Shown one piece after another: positions 35,801 to 46,500 of a stretch of 64,000 nt of DNA. A program made the position numbers and the translations under genes. Position 1 is the stretch's first letter; every line of letters begins with the position of its first letter. The stretch lies in NCBI RefSeq assembly GCF_002775205.1, contig NC_036450.1:13349479-13413478 (forward strand), read 5' to 3'. The stretch is from Xiphophorus maculatus (lineage: Eukaryota; Chordata; Actinopteri; Cyprinodontiformes; Poeciliidae). Below the pieces are notes generated by a model, which saw only the letters and a list, made by a program, of their open reading frames with translations, ran no database searches and was not told the origin of the DNA.

Positions 35801-38688
35801 GTCATTGTCTGTCTGGAAGACCAATTTGTGCCCAAGTCTCTATTTCCTGGCTTCATTTTTTAGCTTAATCATACCACATGATATAACTCCAAAAATGTTT
35901 GCTTTTGGAGTTTACAAACTGTCTTTGTTGCTTTTGGAATGATACCTTTTTCCTCTCTGAGTGGCATTTCAGCTCATATTGCTTCTCAACTTGTTTCAAT
36001 GTAGAAATTGTTTTCTTTTTCTCTTACAGTTTGTTCAATTACTTTTGTAAGGCGGGTGCACCTTCATTTAACTCAGATGTTGCGAATTACAAAATCAGAA
36101 GCTCCTAAAAGCCATGATATCATTATCTACATGTTCCCAAATTGCTTAAAAGGCAGTTTGGTAATCTTTGTGTATGTAAACTTCTGAAATTGATTAACAT
36201 GATATTGATGAAATAAATAAATTATTTCAATTTATAAATAGAATAATTTCCTTTACTCCAACTGTGATTTAATGTCAAACAGGGAGAAAAGAATCATTTA
36301 CACAAATAGTTTCAGTTTATGTTTGAGCCTTACTCAGAAAATAGATTGGTTTAAATAAACAATGAAGTTGAAAATAATTAAAAGCACTGCGATTTCTTGT
36401 GTTAATTTACCTGCTGCTCACAGTCGCTGTGCTTTAATCATTGACTGCAGATTGTTTGTGAATCATTAGCCTTTGCAGAGATGGCAGTTGTATTGTTCTA
36501 ATATCTGAAAAAGTTGAAGTTTGATGATGTGCAATTTTCACCAAGACAGACAGTCTCACATTTTACAGAAGCCACAGATGAAAATGATGAAATAGGAATA
36601 CAAATAGGCTGATTCTACCTGCTTCATGTTCTATTTCATTACTTCCTGGCGCTCTTTTCCTATAAAAAACAGGAATGGAGGGGAAAATGACACGATATGT
36701 TGACATTTCTTTCCCTGCCATCGTGACCTAATCTTCACCCAACTTTAAAACTTTATTCTAAATTGATAATCATAGTTCATGAACTGCACTGTGGTGAAAC
36801 AAGGCCTTCCTAGTTCACAGTTAAACCTCAGTAGTTCAGCTGTGAAAAACTGACCTTCCTTGACTTTCACTGTTGTTGTCAATGTTTGTTTTCTCATTGA
36901 TAAAATGGTCAGGAATGTGAGGCCAAAGCTGGAGGGAGCTCACAGAAAGATCAACACAGATGAGCTGTGTCAGATTTCACTGCAAAAGAAACACGCAGAG
37001 ATCCTCTTGTGTTAAAGACGATCGCTGATTTTCATACGGCTAGTTATAAATGGAGAGAACGAGGCAGATTTTTTACATATCTTAGTAAGCTAATAAATCC
37101 ATGGCACTGGAGATTAAACTTTTAAAACAACTAGCAAGGTCCAGTCAGCTATTATAATCTAGTTTAGAGGGAAAAACATGATTCTTTAAAGTCAGGTTAG
37201 GTTTATTGAACTGGGTTATGCGGCTGTTAGCGTTTTAATAGCAAGACTGAAAAAACACACGGTGGAGGCAGAGAAACCTCCGATGTAAAGAGACAAGTGT
37301 TAATGGGAAGCAGAATAGAAAAAAAGAGAACTATTGTTCATAGCAGAGTTTGTAACCTCTGCTCACTGATTTGAGGTTTTGCCATAAAGCTAACAAATGG
37401 TGCGTGAAAAATTGTGAAGGTCATAGAGACTGTTTGGTCGTCTTAATTCATCATGAAGGGGTTTTCCAAGATCACCAATGCTATTGTAGAGGCAAAAACA
37501 TGATCATTTCTAAAAGAGGTAGAAATCAATTTGTGCCCAGTAAAGATTTTCCTTCTTAATTTAATTTAATGAACATTTGGTGTGTAGAAAGACTTTCAAG
37601 TTCAAAAAAATATGTGAATTCTGGATATTCTTCTTCTACAAAGTTTATATCGTTTTTCTTTCTGTATAAAGGGAAATAAATAAGCTCAGTCAATGAAAAT
37701 TAATCTCTGAACCAACTGCATCCATTTGCTTGAGTAATGCTGCTTGGCATCCTCCAAGGCTGCAACCAAGGCAACAAATCCTCTAAGCTGCAACGCTGGG
37801 AGTGGGCAACAATCGGAAACCAAACCCACGTAAATGGGCCTGTGCAGTGATGCATGGTTGAGCGTGTGCGATCTCAAAGGGCTCGAAGGTGCAAAGATCA
37901 CAGATTCTTCCGATTTAAACACACAGGACAACTTTTCACAAATGCTGCTGCTGGTTTGGTTGTCTGCTATTTAAAAATCGAGACTTTACTTATGGGATTA
38001 TGGGAGTTTGAAGCTCTGAGACCACAGAGGTTCAGCATGACTGACAGCAGAACCAAAAAAAAAAAAAAAAAACAGAAGTTATGTCTCTGTGGCGCAGGTG
38101 GAAGGCAATTACTTTCATCTGCCAATATTTAGTTATAAAGAAATGCAAACTCACTAAAACTTTCTGCTCAATGTTTATTCAGGAAAACCAGAAGGCCAGT
38201 AGTTATATCTGTCTGCATAACAACTTTAAACTATTGGGCTGTACTTTTATATTTCTTTCTAATCTGGTGTTAGTAGATCTAATTTAAATTCAGTGTGATT
38301 TTTTTTTTTTTTTTCCACAGTGAACTTACTCTGTCTTGTTGCGGGTTTTGTCCTCACTGAGCTGCAGCAGGTTGATGACAGCCTGACCCAGCAGCTTGTC
38401 AGGTCCCACCAGAGCGCGGTGCAGGACCTGGACGTGCAGCGTGCTGCGGTCCTTCCCGCCACCTCCTCCCCCCTGAAGCAGCAGCGGTGGCAGGTCAAAG
38501 GAGGCTTCCTCTTTCCACGCCGGAGCCACGCTTTTCTCCACCACCGACGTCTGGTACTTCTCCTTGCCCACTTGCATAACCGCGTACGCGTCATTGGTGC
38601 CGCTTTTCCCCTTTATCCTGAGGCCTCTGGCTTGGAGCACCGTTACCTGGACGCTTGTGGGACTCCACTGCTGATCCGCTAAAGACAT
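23836..38688 (-). CDS. rab11fip1: Rab11 family-interacting protein 1 (class I FIP, RCP), 6 exons
   Basis: Rab11 effector of recycling endosomes: the C2 domain binds phospholipid, and the C-terminal coiled coil (FIP-RBD) binds Rab11-GTP as a dimer. Exons (- strand): 38688-38330, 31505-31090, 31019-29297, 25624-24827, 24281-24167, 24039-23836; phases 2, 1, 2, 2, 0 give 1204 aa. Seen: C2 domain aa 8-140 (VQVTVLQARGLRIKGKSGTN; then WFKLLDKTGK); the FIP1 signature VQFMRNNMTASMFDLS; KSNLQKNLSQSMSVLP; SNLCINGSHVY; an E/K/R-rich stretch at aa 349-791; NPF motifs at aa 809-811 and 974-976, both followed by acidic residues; RLQPVKPLNP; and the RBD at aa 1138-1204 (YSQLTREELIALLLKQE, YIDNLLVRVMEENPSIL). 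FIP1 rather than FIP2 or FIP5 is supported by these motifs and by brf2 as neighbour. The frame is open upstream of the chosen ATG to 38925, but MSLADQQWSPTSVQ matches the family start. Confidence 0.95.
25625..29296. other. rab11fip1 intron 3: repeats and no gene
   Basis: A 3.7-kb intron. At about 26050-26300 lies a relic of the dispersed repeat (TTTTATGTGATAAGCTAACACAAAG, then GCCATAAGAAGTCC), including a 13-bp inverted repeat at 26237-26267. The rest is AT-rich. The overlapping open frames at 28431-28899 have no recognisable domain. Confidence 0.45.
26237..26267. repeat. Perfect 13-bp inverted repeat, 5-nt loop
   Basis: GATGCTTGCAGTA, then GGAAA, then TACTGCAAGCATC: a perfect hairpin stem. 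It lies inside a decayed dispersed repeat in rab11fip1 intron 3. Confidence 0.85.
29440..30760 (-). repeat. E/K/R-rich coding repeat (probable single alpha helix) within rab11fip1 exon 3
   Basis: Exon 3 of rab11fip1 encodes about 440 residues made almost only of E, K and R with a few L, A, M, Q, I and V, in imperfect repeats such as KEEEERRKAEEE and RREEEERK. On the - strand this gives a 1.3-kb purine run, and on the + strand a pyrimidine run. The i to i+4 alternation of acidic and basic residues is typical of stable single alpha helices (as in MAP7, caldesmon or myosin VI/X). No similar block is present in the human FIP1 sequence as I recall it, which is an inference. The long + strand open frames here are mirror images of this coding repeat. 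Confidence 0.8.
31506..38329. other. rab11fip1 intron 1: repeat relics and no gene
   Basis: A 6.8-kb intron between the C2-domain exon and exon 2. It holds the dispersed-repeat copy at 31640-32060 and a stretch at 35390-35900 that reads like an old DNA-transposon relic (not classified). Open frames of up to 126 aa (32989-33369) show no domain and no splice-compatible structure. Confidence 0.45.
31640..32060. repeat. Copy of a dispersed fish repeat
   Basis: Contains TTATAACCACAAACCTCAAG, then GATTTTATGGGGCAGACCAG, TTCTCAGTTGGACTTAAATC and a motif resembling GTCATCGTCCTGCAG, in the same order as the copies near 4730, 54760 and 61230. Probably a long non-autonomous DNA transposon; the sequence is diverged and has no open frame. 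Confidence 0.6.
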
Positions 38689-38829
38689 GCTGACAGCACC
38701 TGCTGCTGCTGGCGCCGTTACAGAGAGAAACACCAAAACGCAGCGCAGCCAACACACCACCAGGCTCGCCGCGAAACCGCGGAGGAGGAAGGAAAAGTTA
38801 GTTAAAGAGCCCAGCAGGACTTCAGGAAC

Positions 38830-38890
38830 CAGCTGATTGGGCGTGGTCACATCAAGAGGGGGGCCTAGGTTTGGAGAAGCCACGCCCACC
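38830..38890 (-). promoter_or_regulatory. Probable rab11fip1 promoter elements (CCAAT box, KLF/Sp sites)
   Basis: About 145-200 bases upstream of the rab11fip1 ATG, the - strand reads CCACGCCCAATCAG (38833-38846): an NF-Y type CCAATCAG overlapping a KLF/Sp CACGCCC site. A second GGGCGTGG-type site lies at 38880-38887. The sequence is clearly more GC-rich than the flanks. No TATA box is evident. Confidence 0.4.
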
Positions 38891-39924
38891 TCAAACTGAC
38901 AGGTGGGTGGATCAATGAGCTTCACTATGAATGAACCACACCTGTCAGTGCAGTCAGAATCAATACATTGGAGTTTCCGTTCCTTTGAGGCTCATTCATC
39001 AGATTAGAAGTACCTTTAGAAAACAACAATCTTTAAGCAGGTTTAGTTAAACCCACATTTGAACCACGATAATATAATGGTGTGGACTTTTTTAAGTTCA
39101 AGTTTCAACTGGGAAAAAAAATCATTTTGTTACTCTGCTCCTTCAATGCTGCGCACACTGCAATTCAAAATTAAGATAAAAAGAGAAAACTTCTTATGAA
39201 ACTTGCTCTTGTTTTTAGCTCAGATTTTAATTGTTTTAATCAAAACTCTTGCAAATGAGATCTTGGATCTCAATGCAACAATCTGTATAAATACAAGAAA
39301 AAAAAGTAATAATTTAATTTTAAATGGCTCGTTTCCATTGGCAGTAAGAGGAAAATCCTCATTATTAACAAAATTAAGGGATACGGATCTGAAGGAAGTG
39401 TTTCATTTAGCAAAAGTTACTGAAATTGATTACTTAATAATAATTCAATGATGATTTTGATTATTCAGTTGGCATATATGTATATAATATATAATAAAAG
39501 TCAAAAATGTAGGTAGAATATGCTGCCTACATTTACTTTCCTTTCTATATAGAAAGTGCTTGATATAATCTCTGAATGTTCAACCTGTCAAACAATGACA
39601 GGTCACATTCTTTTTTTAAATTTGTTTTAGCATTTTTACATATATTCTGTGTTTTTGCCCCTTGCCTTAAAAGGCGAGTGCAGATCCCTCAATCCTAATG
39701 AGCAGTGAGGCTTCACCTGTGTCTCCATGTTTTTCGTTTTGGACCTCCGTACTCGTTATAGAACTGAGTTTCTGCTTCTTCTTTTGCATCCATTAGGCTT
39801 CCTCATCCTCAAAATGATATACCTAGAAAATGTATTTAGCTCCGATGTAGATTTGCTGTTTTTGTGAAATAGTGACTCCTGCTGTTAGAGGGAGGCAAAC
39901 AAGAGAAAAACACTTATTGAAATT

Positions 39925-40070
39925 TGATAATTCAGTTCAGTTTTATGTTTGTAGCGATAACATCTCAAGGCACTTTATATATAAAAAAGGACAATTCAGT
40001 CTAATCATACAGACAAATTTAAAGTCAAGTACATAATTTCAACAGATTCCAGTTGTAAAACAATACAATG
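39925..40070 (+). repeat. Relic of the common TTCAGTTTTATTTGTATAGCGC fish repeat
   Basis: TTCAGTTCAGTTTTATGTTTGTAGCGATAACATCTCAAGGCACTTTATA-like text (read 39942-39980) is characteristic of a repeat found in very many teleost introns. The right side is diverged, so its end is uncertain. Confidence 0.5.
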
Positions 40071-40414
40071 AGGCTCAGTTAAAATAAACCAGAAATGTCC
40101 AGTGAAATAATAAACCAACAGCTATCAAACTAACAATGTGTTTCACCTTCGTTATGTGCAGAAGATTAAAGCTGCAGACGAACAGAGTCTTGAGCCAATT
40201 AGTAAACTGACTTACAAATGCTGGCAGCTCTATAGTCTCAGTATAGATGCAGTCGCTGCATCTATAAGGTTCTGCTAAATTAGGATTTCACTGGGTCACA
40301 GAACGTGATTTCCTAACAAATCATCAGAGAGATTTGAGAACAAAATAGACTTACTATGTAATAGTTTGACCTTTAAATTTAACAACTCTTCAAATTTTCT
40401 GACCCGGAACCAAT

Positions 40415-40420
40415 TTTATT
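40415..40420 (-). terminator. Candidate poly(A) signal of gpat4
   Basis: AATAAA on the - strand about 126 bases beyond the gpat4 stop codon (TTTATT on the + strand). Good spacing for a short 3' UTR. Confidence 0.4.
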
Positions 40421-40545
40421 TGAAAGACTTGAAGACGCGACCTTCATTGTTTGTTAATGAGTCTTACCACCATGTGTTGAATTACTAAACAGAAGATAAT
40501 AGCCTGTAACTATACTGGTTTTCTTCTTTGTCTCCTGTCTGGACA

Positions 40546-43500
40546 TCAGCTTTCCGGGAGGTTGTGGTTTTCATGGTCACCCAGAAGTATTTTGCTGTAA
40601 AGCTGCTGTTGGTCTTCTTTAAAAGTATCCTTCACTTTGGTTCGTTTCAGTCCGGCATCCCTGGGTGAGCATATATGAATAGAAAAGGCACTGTCACTCA
40701 GAAAATCAATGTTAACGCCATTGTTTCCCATTGACCCTGAAGGGAGCAATTAGAGTTTGAGCCGCCGATTTAGCTCTAGGGATACTGTCAAAGATAAAAT
40801 TCCCAGTAATGTATTTCATGAACTAAGGCCGGTGTTCTGCACTATTATTACTGTCCCCATAAAAATGTGAAATGAAAATGATAAATAAACTAAATGACAT
40901 TTAAATAAAACAGTGACTTGCCATATGAGGTCCACTAGCCCTCCCTGGGCAGCTATGGCAGCTTTTACTCGATTGGCGAACTGCATGGCGTCCTCTCCTT
41001 CCTTCAAAGGAATTTTAAAAAGAAATGAAAATAAAAAGAAATCCTCCTTTCTTAATGAGACTTTACATACTTTGAATAATGTACACAGTCATATTAAAGG
41101 TGATGTTATCCTGTCTTTATGTTGAAAACATATTGGGTTTTTAACTTATACAAGTCATTTTAAGCTCCTGAAAAAAGGAAATGGGAAGAGATATTTTATA
41201 TTTTATTGCCTATTCAAATGGGCATATTTTGAATTTTCATTATGTCATTAAAATAACTGTTTGAGGTATTCACCTTCCTGTTCATTGGTGGCAAGTACCA
41301 AACGCTGCAGACGATGGCCCAGCTGCTCATCATCCTCAGAAGGTATCCCACCAAACCAAATTTACTGCTGTTCCAAAAAGCATCTCCAAAGCGAGGATCA
41401 TACTGAAAAAAATGTTTTCTCTCAGTGACTGCTATGAACAACATGAGCGCAGCAGAGAGCGCTACCTTAATGGCGGCAGGATAGATGGTGCAGCCGATTT
41501 CGAAGCTCCCCTTCCTAAACATCATCACTGATGTGTTGTTGACACAAAAACCTGTAAATGAAATAATGTGAGGATTTTAAAACAAATGTTTGCAAATGTA
41601 GCAAAATGGAATTGTTTTTGTTTGTTTGTCTTTAAAGCACTTTTTGCAGCTTGATTGAAGCATTTTTTTAAATGACTCTCAAACATTTCTTAAAACAGCA
41701 CCGTATACACACTGCCTACTTTATCATAGGTACATCCTGACAGTACAGTTAGATCTTCTTTTTGCTTTCTGATGACAGATTTGGCATCTGGTGTGACTTT
41801 CTGCTATTGTAACTAATCTGTTTAAAACATGTTTTTGTTGAGATTTCTTTTGCCTAATGGATATTTTCTTCTGTTTAGACGATTCCCCTTAAACCTGAGA
41901 AAATGGTCTTGAGTTAAACGTTAAGTACATCAACAGTATCTGTTTAAAATCACTTTAACTCTGTCTTTCTGAATTTCAACAAGTTGTCTTCACCACATCT
42001 CAGGTTGCGGCAAATTTGCTATTTTTGTTGACAAAAAGTTGAAAAGATTTAAGAGACAAGCAGTCATGTGAAAATGTAATTAACAACCTTTCTTTCTCTC
42101 TCCGTTTACACATATGCAGATATAGAACAGTAGAAAGGACCATTCATTTGTCTGACATTGGCTTGGAAGTGAAAAATATCTATCTGGAGAAAAATAATAA
42201 TTTTATGTGCATAAACATCATTGATATCTTTTTTGCAGGCTGGATGTTACCATAGCAAGCACTTTAACAGCATGCTTGCTATGGTTAGTACTGTTGTCCT
42301 CCAATGTTAAGTATTAAAATATTTTTTGTTTTAATCTTAAGCAGTGTTTTGGTACTTAAAATTAATGTTCACATTTAAATGTATTTACATATAATAGGAG
42401 AATTGTGTTTAAGGTCATTTAATATTTCATACAGTCAAACTCCCCTGATTATGTATCTAGTTCTGTAGGATTTCCATGCTCACCTTCAGGGAAGATGAGG
42501 ACAGGATGTTTGTTTTCATCTGCAACATGATCCTTGAGCCTGAAATAACACACAAAAAAACCTAAATTAGAGGATTTTGTTTGTGTTATGCTACTCATTT
42601 TAAGGTAATTTTTTTTGTAACAATGTATTTGTTTATTTTCACTTACACATAATATTTTTGAGCTATTTTCACTGTAGTAGAAGTGGGCAGCTTATATTAT
42701 TTAATTTGGTGAAAGTAGCCAATCACAAGATCATATGTACTTCTCTCCTTTTAAAAGTGAATAACGCCATCAACTCAGAGACTAAATAAATAAATAAGTA
42801 CAATTATTTAAATGTACCAATCAGTTTTAAGACTCTTTCTTACACGACGCTGTAATTTCTGTAATGTTACCTTTTGGCCACTAGGCGTCTGTCTTTGACT
42901 TCATCTCGCTCAAACCATATATGAGGAGAGGACTTTGCCATGGCTCTCTGGATCATTCCCAACAAGCCTCCGTGTAACTGCCCAACCTGGAGATGATTTC
43001 ACTTTGATGAAGATTTCACTTACTTCATTCCCAAGCTTTTAAAAATACTGTACTTATAACTGACACCCTAAAAAAAAAACACACACACACACTTCAAATT
43101 TCATACCAAAGAGTAGCAATGGTCATTGGCCAGGATGATCCCATCTACTGGTGTCGTGTGATTGGCCACGCAGATGCCGTCATTCTTTGGTTTGTTTTTC
43201 CTGCAAGGCACAGACAGAGAAATTATCTGGATGTCTTGCTGAAAGCTTGAGTCCAGCTAGGGAATCACTTTAAATAAACTCTACTAATTCTGATTAGCAG
43301 AATGGTCAGATGGAAAGAAAAAGAAAGTGATCAAAAAATGTTTTGCCAAGGCAATATTTAAAATTGTTTGGATTGTATGTAATACGATGATTCTCCTCTG
43401 GAGTGAAGAAAAGTCAGTTGAAGGCCATAAAAATAGACGCACCTATGTTGAATGTTGATGTTCCTCTCACTGCAAATGTACCATTGTTGACTCTGTACAG

Positions 43501-46500
43501 CAGTATTGCTCTGCAGTATTTTCAGTAAGGAAAATTTGTTTCAGAACATTAATTATCCCATACCTGTTGTGATAGGTGATGATTCCAGTCAGAGATCTAA
43601 CACAGAGGCGATAACCCATCAGATGCACCTTGTCACTAAGGTAGGTTCTCAGCCTAAGGTCATACACAATGATCAGTTTAGATGGAGCCACACACATGGC
43701 TAACAATGTCAGGTTTGTAACTTAGTATCTACCAACATAAACCTCACATATTCATGTTTGAGGTCTTAGTAGAACTCACTTTGTGCAGGGTATTAATCCC
43801 ACCACGGTACTTAAAACAATAAACAGAAAAATACCTGTGATAGCCACAGTTACTCTGCAAAACACAAAATAAAATGGTAATTTAAGACAGGTAAAAAATT
43901 TATTCTAAACCTACTTCTTTGCCTCTCTGACCTGAAAGGGAGCAGTACACCATAGCGGATTAAAACTCCCAGAATCCACAGGGCTAAAACTTTTAGACTT
44001 ATGTAGCAGAAGTTGTGGTTGCTCCTGGTGAGCAAGTTCCAGTTTTCCAACTTCTGGGCCGAGAAGCGCTTGGTCACATCATCATCTATAATGTTCTCCA
44101 AGGCTTTCCGACAGAAGAAGAAAACATCAGCCAGTTCAAACCGTGGCTCCAAACAACCAGCACTATGTCGTAGATCTTGAATTTCCTGCTTCAAAGTTGA
44201 ATCTGGGACTTTGACTATGATACCTTAGCAGAAAAAAATTATTGTAAAGTTTCATAGAGAAAGATACGTCAGTACATAATTGGTTTGTGACTGAAATGCC
44301 TTTACCATTGGTATAGTGTTTGTAGAGTTGATGATTCTTCTCTTTTGCCTTTAGCTCCATTTGTAATGTTGTCCACTAAATAAGGACAAATAAACAGACT
44401 GCCATCAAAAACCTCTTCAGGTCACTAGACTGGAATCATAGTTGGAAATCTAAGGAGAAAATGTGCAGCAGAAGGTAACGGTGTGATCAAAGCAATGACA
44501 TCAGACAGCAAGTTTTCTCTGGAGCACAGCAATGCTCCACAGAAGGCTGGGAGCACATGTTGATAAACTCTATTATGGGCCAATTTTAGCTTCAAACTCT
44601 CACTAGCCAGCTTGTCAGTTGGAAAAGTGGGTCATAAACTTGAGGGAGGATAGTTCTGCATCAGATATAAGAGGGAGAAATTTACAGATCCACTGTGGAG
44701 TTGGGAAACAAACACAAATGAATAGATATAATGCTTCTATTAAATATAACTATCTGGGATTAAATTGTCCAAAAGATTATGCATAAAAATGGAAAGTACA
44801 GCATTTTGTACAATTTAGGGACAGTACTGGTCAGAAAATGACATGTATTACATACAGAAAAGTTTCATTCTGAGACCTGGTTTCAAAACGTGCCGCTTTA
44901 AGAAACTCCGGTCACCAGTATCGTGTAAACGAACGGCTAGATTGCAACAAAAATGTTACCATTCAAGTGGCTTTCATGTCAAATTACTCAAAATCTCCAA
45001 ATCAACCGGTAGTTTTCTTCCAATCTCCCAAGATTAACATTTTGCCACAAATCTGGTTACTTTCGCTTTAAATACAAGATCAAGACAGAGTGTATGTAGC
45101 TTCCACATATGTAGGTAAAGCACAGGGACTAAGCTTGTTCAAGAAACTGCATCGGGAACAACTTCCCAGGGATCTGAGATCGCTACAATATCAACACCAA
45201 CTCAGATGGTGGTACTGAGGCTGCAAGCCTTTCTCTCAGTGGGGAGGGTGTTGAGATAAGTCTTTTTAAATATAATTCTGTCTCTCAAAAAGAGAAAAAA
45301 AGAGAAGCCAAATGTGGATGACACCAAGGCAAAACTGCATGTTGCTGGAACCTGAGTTTTTTCATAAAATTTTTCAGCTCAAATGCAACACAGTAAGCAG
45401 GAGGAGGAGTGAGGAACCTTAGCAGGAAAAACTGGTACGATTTGTGAAAGTAATTAAGTGAAGAACATGAATCTTTCTTCACTCAAGATTTGTGGGATTA
45501 GAATTGGATTTTTGGCTGAGTGATAAGAACTCAACTCAGTTGCTGTCAAAGTTATCAAAAATAGCTCTAGAGGAGTCACAGGTGAGATGGCTGAAGTGAC
45601 TGCAGGTGGTGTTGTTGAACGTGATTTTTTCCCAAATAATTTTGTGCTCCTCTTATCAACACAAAATGTTTACTTTCTAAAAATTAAATAAATAAATCCA
45701 AAGCAATTCTTATTTTTTTCTCTTTCATTCATGTAAGAGGAATCATTGGTAAAAAGGAAAATGCAGTGGACCACCTATTTGTGGTTCATTATCTGCAAAT
45801 TCTCCTATTTGCTGATGAATGTTTTTTTCGTGGAACATAACTCCAACTTACTTGTGGAAATTTGCCTATTTGGGAAAATATTCAAAAGAACATTTCGCTT
45901 GTAGCTAATCTAATTTCTTTAGCACTGATTGGCTGTTCTCCCAAAAGCAGAGACCACTAGCTTTTATAATAGTGCAAAGACAATTTCAACTGTGGCATTA
46001 ATGCGGATGTAACCGGGTGGTCTATAACGGTGTTTATATAAAGTGGCTGTAAATTCCCACCCGTTTCTGGCCCTTGAACGCACCATGCCCCGTTTCCCCA
46101 CCTTCACTTCCGTTTGCAGCATTGTCGGGCTCATTAGTGCGTATATAGGCACCAGGTGTGCCCGCCAGGTATGGAAAGTCGGATCCATTGTGGTGTGCAG
46201 TTGGATCTGTTGGATGAGCGCTGGCGCCAAGATTTGGATCCTGCACATTTGTGCTGATGGTAGGATAAATGGATTTTTGTCATTTGTGGTTCGTTCTGTG
46301 CAATGTTAGGTCGCTTTTTATATTGTTGCTACTATCTTCTGACGTGCTTTCTAATTGCTTTTAGGATGCATTTCAGTGGTTCTTTGCTGCAGCATCTGAG
46401 GGTACGCTGTTGTGTGGCTGATTAAGGTAACAGTTTTTCATCTTGCCTTGAGTGGTTTTATTATTGTCAGCAGACACCTTGCCTTTATTTTTGGTATTGC

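Larger units (their letters stand above)
38926..40545. other. Interval between gpat4 3' end and rab11fip1 promoter
   Basis: About 1.6 kb. Contains the gpat4 poly(A) candidate and a degenerate repeat at 39925-40070. The open frame at 39203-39451 (82 aa) has a hydrophobic start but no recognisable domain and is probably chance. Confidence 0.4.

Noticed and set aside
38689-38925. N-terminal extension of rab11fip1 to an upstream ATG
   Set aside because: The extra 79 residues have no family counterpart and overlap CCAAT and KLF promoter motifs, while the ATG at 38688 matches the usual start just before the C2 domain.
42231-42300. microRNA gene at the intron hairpin
   Set aside because: A 13-bp stem without clear extension is shorter than a Drosha/Dicer substrate needs; kept only as an inverted repeat.
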